Source of the DNA: Clostridiales bacterium
Lineage (GTDB): Bacteria > Bacillota > Clostridia > Lachnospirales > Lachnospiraceae
Reading direction: 5' to 3'
Length of the DNA stretch: 64,000 bases
Assembly (NCBI GenBank): GCA_023663185.1
Contig: JAMPHY010000012.1
Span: 33,264-97,263 of the forward strand
Made by a program: the position numbers and the translations under genes. Below are positions 33,921-42,670 of this stretch, piece by piece (the stretch's first letter is position 1; every line of letters begins with the position of its first letter). The notes beneath the pieces are model-generated. The model searched no databases, had not been told where the DNA came from, and saw nothing but the letters and a program-made list of their open reading frames with translations.

Positions 33921-34439
33921 ATGGCAAGCTTGATGGAAGACTTAATAGATGTTCTGGAGAAAGAAAGTGAAGAGTACAGGAATTTATTGAATTTGTCCAT
34001 GCGTAAGACTCCGGTCATCGTGTCTGAGGACTTAGAACAATTAGCGAAAATCACGGACGAAGAGCAGCTTATCGTGAGCAGAATCAATCATTTAGACAAT
34101 GTCAGAAATGAGGCTGTGAAAGATATAGCAAATGTACTTAACAAGGATGTTACGACACTAAAAATTGCAGATTTGATTAAAATGCTCAGTTCAAGACCAC
34201 AGGAGCAGCAGAAGCTGGCGGCGGCATTCGATGCGCTTAAGGAAGTTGTACGAAATGTCGCAAGAATTAACGAGCAGAACAGGGAACTTATTCAGAGCGC
34301 TTTGGATATGGTGCAGTTCAATATGAACCTGATTCATTCGATGAAAGCGGCTCCGGAGACAGCCAATTACAATAAAGGCGCTTATAATACAGGCGATGTA
34401 ATAGGCACAGGTCCCAAATCATTTGATGCAAAGCAGTAA
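33921..34439 (+). CDS. flgN: FlgN-family flagellar export chaperone
   Basis: FlgN is the cytosolic chaperone for the hook-filament junction proteins FlgK and FlgL before export. The 172-residue product is helical, begins MASLMEDLIDVLEKESEEY, and shows the LSMRKTPVIVSEDLEQLAKITDEEQLIVSRINHLD pattern typical of FlgN. It lies between flgM and flgK, the usual order. The C-terminal 25 residues are polar and probably disordered. Confidence 0.92.
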   Translation: MASLMEDLIDVLEKESEEYRNLLNLSMRKTPVIVSEDLEQLAKITDEEQLIVSRINHLDNVRNEAVKDIANVLNKDVTTLKIADLIKMLSSRPQEQQKLAAAFDALKEVVRNVARINEQNRELIQSALDMVQFNMNLIHSMKAAPETANYNKGAYNTGDVIGTGPKSFDAKQ

Positions 34440-34473
34440 ATTTTAGAAAGAAATTGTTAAGGAAGGTAACGTT

Positions 34474-36153
34474 ATGTCATTAATGAGCAGCCTTTATCTT
34501 GGCGTATCAGGATTACAAACTTCAAATAATGCGCTTAATACTACGGCGCACAATATGTCAAATCTGGACACCACCGGATATACGAGACAGCAGGTGGCTC
34601 AGGACACCAGAAGCTATATTACTATTTCCAAAAATCAGACGACGAGCTGGCAGCAGCTTGGTCTGGGTGTCAGGTATTCCCAAACAAGACAGGTAAGAGA
34701 TTATTTTTTGGACAAAAACTACCGTCGTGAATCAGGCAGAAGCGCCTTTTACGAGGTTTCATATAATGCGATGGAAGAGATAGAGAATATCTTAGGCGAA
34801 TCCTATGAAGGACATGAATTTTCGCAGTCCATTACAGATTTGTGGGACGCAGTGGAAGAGCTTAGTAAAAACCCTACGCTTCCGGTTAATCAGAATTTAT
34901 TCGTAACACGTTCCTATGAGTTTATCACAAGGGCTACCGCCGTATACGACAGTCTTTGCGATTACCAGAATAATATGAATAAGATTGTTAAGACAGATGT
35001 GGATACGATAAACGCCTATGCGCAGGAAATTGAAGAGCTGAATGTTCAGATTGCTAAAATAGAAGGTGGAGTGGAACACGCCAACGACTTAAGAGACCGC
35101 AGAAATTACATATTAGATGAACTTTCCAAATTGGGAGAGGTATCATATGCAGAGAATATAGAAGGTTATGTGAGCGTCAGATTTGAAGGCGCTGACTTAG
35201 TAAAAGGAAGCCTCGTAAATCATATGTCGCTCTATACGGATCCATACACCGGCTTCTATACTCCATATTGGGAGATGTATGCAAATTATGCTTTTGACGA
35301 GTACGGCAATAAATACCTGCCGAAAGAAAGTCTGGACGCTGCAAAAGTATTTGATTTAAAGATGACAATATCTTCTGATTTGAATACAGATATCGGTTCG
35401 TTAAAGAGTACGCTTCTTGCAAGGGGCGACCATCATGCTACGGCGCAGGAGCTTAAAGATATCAATCCTGACGGCAAGTATGAAGAAGGCTGGTACGATA
35501 TCAATATTTCACAGTCAATCATTATGAATATAGAAGCTGAGTTCGACCAGCTCATTAACTCAGTAGTAACTAAGATTAACGGAATATTGGCAGAAGCGGC
35601 GGAGGCGGAGACCAAGTTATATCCGGATTCCACTTATCTTCGGGATTCAAACGGGGAGCCGTATAAACTTTTTGAACAGATTATTGAAAACAATAATACC
35701 TATACCCTTCCGGACGGAACTGTTGTAGAGTGTGGCTGGAATGTAGGCAACATTGAGATAAACATGGACTTACGGCAGAATCCGACGTTGTTAAAATTCA
35801 GACTGCATGACAGCTCGGAAGATAACGCCACGATGGAGAAGCTTAAGACCGCTTTTGAGGAAAGTATATATACTTTAAATCCGAATGTACAGACTCCGGT
35901 ATGCTTCGGAGATTATTATAAAAATCTTGTTGCACAGGTGGCAAATTCAGGCTCGGTATTCCATGACATTATGGAGAGTCAGGAAATTACGGTGGATTCG
36001 CTGTTTAGCGCAAGGGAACAGGTTATCGGCGTTTCTTCCGATGAAGAATTAACCAACATGATTATGTATCAGAACGCTTACAATGCTTCAAGCCGTTATA
36101 TCAATGTTATAAGCGAAATGCTTGAGCACATACTTACTTCGCTTGGAAGATAA
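34474..36153 (+). CDS. flgK: Flagellar hook-associated protein 1 (FlgK), first copy
   Basis: FlgK forms the first junction ring between hook and filament. The 559-residue product has the conserved N-terminal rod/hook motif LYLGVSGLQTSNNALNTTAHNMSNLDTTGYTRQ and the C-terminal helix NMIMYQNAYNASSRYINVISEMLEHIL. Coiled-coil regions (about 100-200) and a variable outer domain lie between. Length is normal for FlgK. A GGAAGG site precedes the ATG. A second, divergent flgK follows 30 bases later, so this copy could be structural while the other is specialised, or both may form the junction. Confidence 0.93.
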   Translation: MSLMSSLYLGVSGLQTSNNALNTTAHNMSNLDTTGYTRQQVAQDTRSYITISKNQTTSWQQLGLGVRYSQTRQVRDYFLDKNYRRESGRSAFYEVSYNAMEEIENILGESYEGHEFSQSITDLWDAVEELSKNPTLPVNQNLFVTRSYEFITRATAVYDSLCDYQNNMNKIVKTDVDTINAYAQEIEELNVQIAKIEGGVEHANDLRDRRNYILDELSKLGEVSYAENIEGYVSVRFEGADLVKGSLVNHMSLYTDPYTGFYTPYWEMYANYAFDEYGNKYLPKESLDAAKVFDLKMTISSDLNTDIGSLKSTLLARGDHHATAQELKDINPDGKYEEGWYDINISQSIIMNIEAEFDQLINSVVTKINGILAEAAEAETKLYPDSTYLRDSNGEPYKLFEQIIENNNTYTLPDGTVVECGWNVGNIEINMDLRQNPTLLKFRLHDSSEDNATMEKLKTAFEESIYTLNPNVQTPVCFGDYYKNLVAQVANSGSVFHDIMESQEITVDSLFSAREQVIGVSSDEELTNMIMYQNAYNASSRYINVISEMLEHILTSLGR

Positions 36154-36183
36154 TGAGAAAATTACAGATTAAGAGGTGATAAT

Positions 36184-38010
36184 ATGCCGTCTACATTTTT
36201 TGGATTAACAATTGCATCTTCGGGACTGCGCGCAGCCAATGCAGCGCTTAATACTACCGGAAATAATATCAGTAACGCCAGCACGGAAGGTTACAGCCGT
36301 CAGGAAGTTATGACAGAGGCAAGCAACGCGCTCCGCGTTTTCGCTACATACGGTTGTGCGGGCGCAGGCGTTGATACTATTGCGATAGAACGTGTAAGAG
36401 ATACGTTTTATGACGGAAAATACCGTGATAATGAGTCAAGGCTCGGAGAGCAGGACGTCAAGGCGTATTATATGCGTATGATAGAAGATTATTTGACGGA
36501 CGATAAAATAACCGGATTTAAGACCATCTATGATAAAGTATCCGCCGCTTTACAGGAGATAACCAAGAACGGCAGTTCTACCTCGACTAAGAGGGATTTT
36601 ATCTCGACAATCCAGACGCTGACAGATTACTTTAATAACCAGTACGGTAATCTGCAGAACCTTCAGGCAGATGTCAACGACGAGATTAAGATGCGCGTAG
36701 ACGAGATTAACTCGATAGCGCAGGATATAGCCACAGTCAATAAGCAGATTAACGTCATTGAAGTAAGAGGCGTTACGGCAAATGAGTTGAGAGATAAAAG
36801 AGATGTGCTTATAGACCGTCTCTCCGCGATTGTGAATGTTAAGGTAGTCGAGATGCCGATGTACGACCAGAAGGGTAATCCGTCCGGCTGTAACAGATGT
36901 ATCATCAAGATAGCCGGAGAGCAGACTCTTGTAGATAACGACGACTACAACCAGCTTGAATGTATAGCCAGAAAGAGTTATGAAAAAGTAAATCAGTCCG
37001 ATATCGACGGTCTTTATGATATCCAGTGGACGAACGGTTTGGATTTCGGTCTCTACAATGCGTCTATGACCGGAGAACTCAAAGGTTTGATACAGATGCG
37101 CGACGGTAATAACGGAGAGTATTTCAACGGAACCGTAGGCGATATTTATTATAACAGAGACACTACGAAAGTGACTATCAATACTACCGCTGACTATTTA
37201 GAGGGCATGAGCAAATCCAAGCTTTCGGATAAGGGCGGAAAGATTGATATAGGAAGCCAGATTTATTATTATACCGACTGGTCGTATGACGGCGACGGCA
37301 AGTATACTTTTATTATAGATAATAACAGAAGCGACGAGCCGTTAATAGCGGGTAAACAGGGTAAGGAAGTAAGTATAGGCGCAGAGGTCAAATATGAGGG
37401 AGTTCCTTATTATATGGGGCAGATGAACGAATGGCTCCGCGACTTCTCCAAAGCGCTCAACAATATTTTTACAGAAGGCTGGACAGAAGATAATAAAGAT
37501 GCGGGAATCCTTTTCACAGCTAATTATGCGAATGGCGACGGACAGTATTCAGAGTCAGAGTTAAACGACTCCGAAAGAAACGGCAGAGGTTACTACTATC
37601 TGACGGCAGGAAATGTGGCGATTACTACACAGCTTGATAAAGATCCGTCTAAGCTCGGAACCAGAAGCGACGCAAGCAACGGCGTGGAAGAATGCGAGCA
37701 GGTTAAGAAGGTTATTTCTCTTATGTCGGACGTTAATCAGTTCAGCTTCCGTGGAAGAGACTCAGGCGGTTTTCTGGAATGCGTGCTTTCAGATGTATCG
37801 CTCAATGCAGGCAATGCGAATACGCTTTATAATACCTATTTAAGCCTAGAGACCAGCATTGATAACCAGAGAATTTCTATTTCCGGCGTAGACGAAGACG
37901 AAGAGGCGGTGAGCCTTGTGAAGTATCAAAATTCCTATACTCTTGCTTCTAAAATGATTTCTACGCTGACAGAGATTTACGATAGATTGATTTTACAGAC
38001 AGGCGTTTAA
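36184..38010 (+). CDS. flgK: FlgK-like hook-associated protein, second copy
   Basis: This 608-residue protein has the same architecture as the upstream FlgK: N-terminal FGLTIASSGLRAANAALNTTGNNISNASTEGYSRQE and a C-terminal EEEAVSLVKYQNSYTLASKMISTLTEIYDRLI-like helix. The C-terminal VSLVKYQNSYTLASK motif is the classical FlgK/FlgL type. The middle region is clearly different from the first copy, including a distinct insertion with many Tyr and Asp residues. Tandem flgK genes are unusual, so one may have taken a new junction or cap-like role. GAGGTGAT precedes the ATG. Confidence 0.9.
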   Translation: MPSTFFGLTIASSGLRAANAALNTTGNNISNASTEGYSRQEVMTEASNALRVFATYGCAGAGVDTIAIERVRDTFYDGKYRDNESRLGEQDVKAYYMRMIEDYLTDDKITGFKTIYDKVSAALQEITKNGSSTSTKRDFISTIQTLTDYFNNQYGNLQNLQADVNDEIKMRVDEINSIAQDIATVNKQINVIEVRGVTANELRDKRDVLIDRLSAIVNVKVVEMPMYDQKGNPSGCNRCIIKIAGEQTLVDNDDYNQLECIARKSYEKVNQSDIDGLYDIQWTNGLDFGLYNASMTGELKGLIQMRDGNNGEYFNGTVGDIYYNRDTTKVTINTTADYLEGMSKSKLSDKGGKIDIGSQIYYYTDWSYDGDGKYTFIIDNNRSDEPLIAGKQGKEVSIGAEVKYEGVPYYMGQMNEWLRDFSKALNNIFTEGWTEDNKDAGILFTANYANGDGQYSESELNDSERNGRGYYYLTAGNVAITTQLDKDPSKLGTRSDASNGVEECEQVKKVISLMSDVNQFSFRGRDSGGFLECVLSDVSLNAGNANTLYNTYLSLETSIDNQRISISGVDEDEEAVSLVKYQNSYTLASKMISTLTEIYDRLILQTGV

Positions 38011-38053
38011 GGGACTAAGCTGAAAATCAAAGATTAGAAAGGGTGATACGATT

Positions 38054-39958
38054 ATGAGAATGACAAATAAAATCATGCGCAACAATTCGCTTTACAATAT
38101 CAACCAGAATAAAATTCTGGAGGACAGATTGAGCAATAGCATGACTAACCAGAGTAAGATAACCAGACCGTCCGACGATCCGGTGGTGGCAATCAGGGCG
38201 CTGCGTCTTAGAACTAATGTCAGCACGGTAACGCAGTATTATGATAAAAATGCGCCGGACGCAGACCAGTGGCTTTCGGTTACAGGAGATGCGCTTGATA
38301 CGGTAGGGGCTGTTTTAAAGAGTCTTTACAGTCAGGTAACGGACGCTTCTAAGAAGTCATTGACATATTCGGACCTTAAGATTATATATGAGCAGATGGA
38401 ATCTTTGACGAAGGAATTTTATGCAAGCGGTAACGTGGATTATGCGGGAAGATATGTATTTTCAGGTTTTAGGACCGATACCCCGATTACGTTTACCGAA
38501 GAAAATATTATGGATTTCAATAAAGAGACCGAGAACAGAAAGACCTATGTAATTGAGGAAGAATTTGGCTATAGCGATATTTCAACTATCAATTATACTA
38601 ACTGGAAGGATGCAAAAGATGAACTCGGAGTTACTAATGAAACTCTGTATCGTTTCAGATTATCATATGATAATTTGAACAATTCCGCGGCAAACGGAGA
38701 AAAAATTAAATCCGAAGATTTCCAGCTTTATATAGATATGGCGGGTGAACCTGCAGCTGTACAGGTATATGATGACGCCGAAACTGCATATCGGGCTGTA
38801 ATTGCCGAATCAGCTAAAGGCAACGAGATAATGGCTTATGTTCCCTCTACCGGCGAATTGGTGTTCAGCAAGGCTTATTATGATGGCACAAGCGGCGTAG
38901 GACCGACGGCAATAACCGAGAATATGCAGGTAAGGGTAAAGTATACCAAGAGCGAATGGGTGGCAGGAGATATTAACCCGGTACATTATTTCCACTGTAT
39001 AGGAACTGACGAGCGTAATGCAAACGACGCCATGAAGTTAGAGTCGGCGGAAGACGCATTAAGTAAGATACAGTCTGTATATGCTGATACTCAGGAGGTA
39101 TTGAAGAGTCTCCGTGCCGGAAGCAAGGACGCTGTCGATGATGCTAAGGAAACAATAGACGAAGCGCTTAAGGAATTAAACAGCGTAGTGCCGGCAGAAG
39201 GCGATACCGATACGGAAGATGCTCTTGCTGCTGCGATAACTGCACTGACTACGGCTAAAACTGCGGTAGACGCTGCTGATTCCACTAATTCGGCTTCACT
39301 GGTTCAGGCACGCTTGGATACCATGTCGGCGTTAGACGATATACAGAAGGCTGAGGATAAAGCGCAAATCGAAGTCAACAGAATAAGAAATCATCTGGTT
39401 GAGTACAATCCCGATGATCAGTCTCAGGATATCTACTATGATGTAGGCTTCAATCAGGAGATACAGGTCAATACGGTTGCGGACGAAGTATTTACGCATA
39501 ACGTTGGAAGAGACGCAGACGATTTTACCATATATCTTGAGCAGCTTAGAACTGTTGAAGAAAAGATAGACGATATCAAAGGCAAGATGACTGAATATGC
39601 GGAGGACAGTACCGAGTATAAGAATCTGAAACTGGAGCTGGACGCAGTAAATAAGGCGTACACCTATGTGCGCGATAATGTGCAGACCAGATTTGAAAAT
39701 CAGATTTCCAAATATCAGAAATATATCGACGACACTAATGTAGCCGTTACCAATAACGGTACAAGAGGAAGCCGTCTGGACCTTATTACCAGCAGACTTA
39801 TGAATCAGAAGGCTACATTTAAAGATTTACAGAGCAATAATGAGGACGCAGATGTATCTGAGCTGGCGGTGCAGCTTAAGAGTTCGGAGCTGACATATGA
39901 GGCGGCGCTGATGGCAACAAGCAAGATTATGCAGACGAATTTAATGAACTATATCTAA
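38054..39958 (+). CDS. flgL: Flagellar hook-associated protein 3 (FlgL), extended form
   Basis: FlgL forms the second junction zone, on which the filament assembles. The N-terminal MRMTNKIMRNNSLYNINQNK and DRLSNSMTNQSKITRPSDDPVVAIRALRLRTN and the C-terminal NEDADVSELAVQLKSSELTYEAALMATSKIMQTNLMNYI are diagnostic. At 634 residues it is about twice the usual length of about 300. The extra part lies in the middle (about 200-560), including an Ala/Asp/Thr-rich helical stretch (about 355-445). The insertion probably forms an extra outer domain. It follows flgK copy two and precedes fliW. Confidence 0.92.
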   Translation: MRMTNKIMRNNSLYNINQNKILEDRLSNSMTNQSKITRPSDDPVVAIRALRLRTNVSTVTQYYDKNAPDADQWLSVTGDALDTVGAVLKSLYSQVTDASKKSLTYSDLKIIYEQMESLTKEFYASGNVDYAGRYVFSGFRTDTPITFTEENIMDFNKETENRKTYVIEEEFGYSDISTINYTNWKDAKDELGVTNETLYRFRLSYDNLNNSAANGEKIKSEDFQLYIDMAGEPAAVQVYDDAETAYRAVIAESAKGNEIMAYVPSTGELVFSKAYYDGTSGVGPTAITENMQVRVKYTKSEWVAGDINPVHYFHCIGTDERNANDAMKLESAEDALSKIQSVYADTQEVLKSLRAGSKDAVDDAKETIDEALKELNSVVPAEGDTDTEDALAAAITALTTAKTAVDAADSTNSASLVQARLDTMSALDDIQKAEDKAQIEVNRIRNHLVEYNPDDQSQDIYYDVGFNQEIQVNTVADEVFTHNVGRDADDFTIYLEQLRTVEEKIDDIKGKMTEYAEDSTEYKNLKLELDAVNKAYTYVRDNVQTRFENQISKYQKYIDDTNVAVTNNGTRGSRLDLITSRLMNQKATFKDLQSNNEDADVSELAVQLKSSELTYEAALMATSKIMQTNLMNYI

Positions 39959-40014
39959 AATATTGCAGTATGGAACAAAATAACGGAGTATTTTGCGTAA
40001 GAGAGGGATAATCT

Positions 40015-40476
40015 ATGAAGGTAACTACAAAAGTATTTGGTGAGATTACGATTGACGATGAAAAGATTATTGATTTTCCAAATGGAATCATAGGATTTCC
40101 GGAATTGACACAGTTTGCGCTGGTGCATGATTCCGAGAAAGGCACGGAAACAATTCATTGGTTACAGTCCTTGCAGGAGCCCGGATTTGCTATGCCGGTA
40201 TTAGATCCGCTGTTAGTATGCGGCGAATATAATCCGGAGGTGGACGACGAGCTGCTTAAGCCGCTTGGAACATTAATACCGGACGAAACATTGGTGCTAG
40301 TTACCGTTACGGTGCCTAAGGATTTAACCCAGATGACTATCAACCTTAAAGGACCTTTTGTTATCAATGTAGCGGAGAAAAAGGCGACTCAGGTAATTGT
40401 CGAGGGAGACAAGTATCCGGTTAAATTCCCGATATATGATATTTTAAATGCCAATAAGAAGAAAGCAGGTGAATAA
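40015..40476 (+). CDS. fliW: Flagellar assembly factor FliW
   Basis: FliW is a small cytosolic protein that binds flagellin or CsrA. When flagellin is exported, FliW is free to hold CsrA, which relieves repression of flagellin translation. The 153-residue product has the typical start MKVTTKVFGEITIDDEKIIDFPNGIIGFPELTQFAL and the central WLQSLQEPGFAMPVLDP. It directly abuts csrA, with the csrA ATG right after the fliW stop, as in Bacillus. A flagellin target site is seen in the fliC leader of this window. Confidence 0.95.
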   Translation: MKVTTKVFGEITIDDEKIIDFPNGIIGFPELTQFALVHDSEKGTETIHWLQSLQEPGFAMPVLDPLLVCGEYNPEVDDELLKPLGTLIPDETLVLVTVTVPKDLTQMTINLKGPFVINVAEKKATQVIVEGDKYPVKFPIYDILNANKKKAGE

Positions 40477-40695
40477 ATGTTAGCTTTATCCAGAAAGAAA
40501 AGTGAAGCGCTCATAATCAACAACAACATCGAAGTAACAGTGCTGGAAATAAAGGGCGAACAGGTGAAGCTCGGCATTAATGCACCGAAGGAAGTGCCCG
40601 TATACCGTAAAGAAGTATATATCCAGATTCAGAATTCCAATAAGGAAGCTACGAACACCGACGGATTGGCAGCTTTAGAGAACTTATTGAAATAG
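40477..40695 (+). CDS. csrA: Translational regulator CsrA
   Basis: CsrA is an RNA-binding dimer that blocks translation by binding GGA motifs in hairpin loops and Shine-Dalgarno sequences. The 72-residue protein begins MLALSRKKSEALIINNNIEVTVLEIKGEQVKLGINAPKEVPVYRKEVY, which is diagnostic. It is immediately downstream of fliW, the standard flagellin-control pair. The ribosome site AGCAGGTG is inside fliW. Its last 12 bases overlap the end of a convergent glycosyltransferase gene. Confidence 0.95.
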   Translation: MLALSRKKSEALIINNNIEVTVLEIKGEQVKLGINAPKEVPVYRKEVYIQIQNSNKEATNTDGLAALENLLK

Positions 40696-41856
40696 AATTT
40701 TAAGCATTGTCGCAAGCCGCATTTCATACGTATGATGTGCGGCTGTTTTTTCGTATCCGTTTAGGGCGATTTCTATCCTCTGCGCTTCATGATGAAGATA
40801 ATAGTCCACTTTATACTTCAAGTCTTCCATGCTTTCATAGACTTCCAAATCCCTGCCGATTTCAAAATATTCAGGAATTTCCGCCTGATAGTTAGTAAGC
40901 AGAAAACCGCCGCTGCCTAATATATCCCATATGCGTAAGGATAGACCGGTTTCAATGGGGCGCATTGTCATATTTAAGTTAATGCGGCTTGCCTGAAAAA
41001 CCTTAGGCATTTGGGTTAAGGTATTCACTCCGCCCTTTACATGTACTTTAGGCAGCATGGAAGCGTCGCTGCGAGTATACAGAGATACATTGAAATGCTC
41101 CGATAACATATTTAGTGTGGCAATTCTTTCCACATTTGCAAGCTTCATGCCGATATAGCGGTGCGCCACCAGATACCTGTCGGTATCCAAGAATACGTCC
41201 TGACCTTTATAAAAGTTAGGATCCGCTGCGGCAATTTCATTGATAATCTGAGTAGGAAGCACATCATATATGAAATTATATCCGTACACCTTCATTTGCG
41301 CCTGAATTAAGCCATTCACATAGCCCTTTGTATAATCTGAAAGGGAAAGCGTATCATATATGCACTTTTCGGAATAAAGCGAACCGACGAAACTGACGTC
41401 GCTGTCATATTGATTATAATCTTCTTGCGTCATGCCCATAATTACATTTTCAAGACGCTTCACGTTTACGGCAAGAGGGAGATAATAAATATGCTCCGGA
41501 TTATAGGGGCGGAAGAACTCGTATTGCGCCCTGTCAAATAAAAAGATACGATTCCATTCGTTCTTTAGCGCGTTGGAAAAAAGCTCAGCGACAGGACTGT
41601 CAACACTCCAACAGACATAAGGCACTTTCAGACGGTTACAGGTATAGGAAATAGCAGGATAAAAATTAATGCTGAATATGAACGAGAGCTTGTGTGTCAA
41701 TATCCATTCGGTTATCTTTTCTGCACACCGCGCCGGAGTCACGCCTTTATCGGTCATTTCCATCTCTTCACGGTGTACGGTTATGCCGAAGGACTCGAAT
41801 ACCTGTATTATATCGGGTTCGCATATGCTGTTGTAACGATAGATGAGGATTTCCAT
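40684..41856 (-). CDS. CgeB-like glycosyltransferase (DUF3880 type)
   Basis: The 390-residue protein has an N-terminal Rossmann-like half (about 1-170, with FIFSINFYPAISYTCNRLKVPYVCWSVDSPVAE). The C-terminal glycosyltransferase half (about 250-390) contains NLNMTMRPIETGLSLRIWDILGSGGFLLTNYQAE, typical of CgeB-type spore-maturation or flagellar glycosyltransferases. It is convergent with the flagellar operon and its stop overlaps csrA by 12 bp. A second homologue lies at 55795-56979, where the same GSGGFLLSNYQ motif occurs. It probably adds sugars to flagellin or other surface targets. Confidence 0.85.
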   Translation of the reverse strand: MEILIYRYNSICEPDIIQVFESFGITVHREEMEMTDKGVTPARCAEKITEWILTHKLSFIFSINFYPAISYTCNRLKVPYVCWSVDSPVAELFSNALKNEWNRIFLFDRAQYEFFRPYNPEHIYYLPLAVNVKRLENVIMGMTQEDYNQYDSDVSFVGSLYSEKCIYDTLSLSDYTKGYVNGLIQAQMKVYGYNFIYDVLPTQIINEIAAADPNFYKGQDVFLDTDRYLVAHRYIGMKLANVERIATLNMLSEHFNVSLYTRSDASMLPKVHVKGGVNTLTQMPKVFQASRINLNMTMRPIETGLSLRIWDILGSGGFLLTNYQAEIPEYFEIGRDLEVYESMEDLKYKVDYYLHHEAQRIEIALNGYEKTAAHHTYEMRLATMLKILFQ

Positions 41857-41904
41857 TGTGTTATTGTCCTTTCCTTAGCGCTGTATTGTTCTGGATGCAG
41901 GTGC

Positions 41905-41977
41905 ACATATGCTTACTGAAAAGGCACGCTCTCGCTCCTGCCATAAATAATTGCTGTATTTATTTGGCTTCATATGT
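41905..41977. repeat. Short palindromic element D with shared insert
   Basis: Outer arms ACATATG (41905-41911) and CATATGT (41971-41977) enclose an unpaired insert GGCACGCTCTCGCTCC (41923-41938), identical to the insert of element A over 16 bases. An inner stem (41940-41949 with 41957-41968) follows. It lacks the AGCGGTAC and CTAAGTACCG boxes, so it looks like a degenerate or truncated member of the same family. Confidence 0.6.
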
Positions 41978-42045
41978 TATAATAACACAAAATGGAAAAT
42001 AGGACACCCGCTTAAAAAAATTATTTTGGTTTTATATCCTTCGCA

Positions 42046-42074
42046 CTAAATTATTTGTTTTTTTTTCCGATATA
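42046..42074 (+). promoter_or_regulatory. sigma-28 promoter of the flaG-fliD-fliS operon
   Basis: CTAAA (42046-42050) and CCGATATA (42067-42074) are separated by 16 bp, matching the other flagellar promoters in this window. Confidence 0.88.
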
Positions 42075-42193
42075 TACTGCAAAGGAGTATGTTCAGTCTT
42101 GATTTCTGCGCAAAAATATTAAGGCGGGACGTATTATCTAGGACGATTCTTTAAAGACACTATTAATAAAATATCACACGGAGGTGATTCATA

Positions 42194-42658
42194 ATGGCAA
42201 TTGAACCATTAAGCAGCGTAATGACTTATCAGGCACAACCGGTAGTAAAGCCACAGGTACAGCCTGTACAACAGACGGACATGGAAGTTTCGTCAGACGA
42301 TCAAAAAGTGAATGTGGATACAACCACGGCGGCTGTTGCTAAGACACAGGCGGAAAACAGTGAGAACGACGGCAACACAAACAGCGGAAACAATGCGAAT
42401 AACGGTTTACAGCAGGCTAAGAATTCACAGTCGGCTAACGAGCAGTTGAAGAAAGCGGTTGCAGAGATGAACCGCAAAATCAACAACACCGATGAAGAAG
42501 CTGTTTTCGGTATCCATGAAAAGACAAACAGAATTACTATTAAAATTGTGAATAAGGACACAAAGGAAATTATCAAGGAGTTTCCGCCGGAAAAGACTTT
42601 GGATATGATAGCTAAGGTTTGGGAGATGGCAGGAATCCTTGTAGACGAGAAAAGGTAG
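42194..42658 (+). CDS. flaG: FlaG family flagellar protein
   Basis: FlaG-family proteins are small proteins found next to fliD in many polar or peritrichous flagellates and influence filament length. The 154-residue product has a disordered Asn/Gln-rich N-terminal half (about 1-80). The conserved C-terminal domain (about 90-154) shows EMNRKINNTDEEAVFGIHEKTNRITIKIVNKDTKEIIKEFPPEKTLDMIAKVWE. A GGAGGTGAT site precedes the ATG. It is the first gene of a flaG-fliD-fliS operon with its own sigma-28 promoter. Confidence 0.93.
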   Translation: MAIEPLSSVMTYQAQPVVKPQVQPVQQTDMEVSSDDQKVNVDTTTAAVAKTQAENSENDGNTNSGNNANNGLQQAKNSQSANEQLKKAVAEMNRKINNTDEEAVFGIHEKTNRITIKIVNKDTKEIIKEFPPEKTLDMIAKVWEMAGILVDEKR

Positions 42659-42670
42659 GAGGTATTATAG

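Larger units (their letters stand above)
41857..42193. other. Gene-free region with element D and sigma-28 promoter
   Basis: This 337-bp region lies between the divergent CgeB-like gene and flaG. It contains a short palindromic element (41905-41977), a sigma-28 promoter (42046-42074) and a 120-nt flaG leader. I see no supported gene. Confidence 0.75.
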
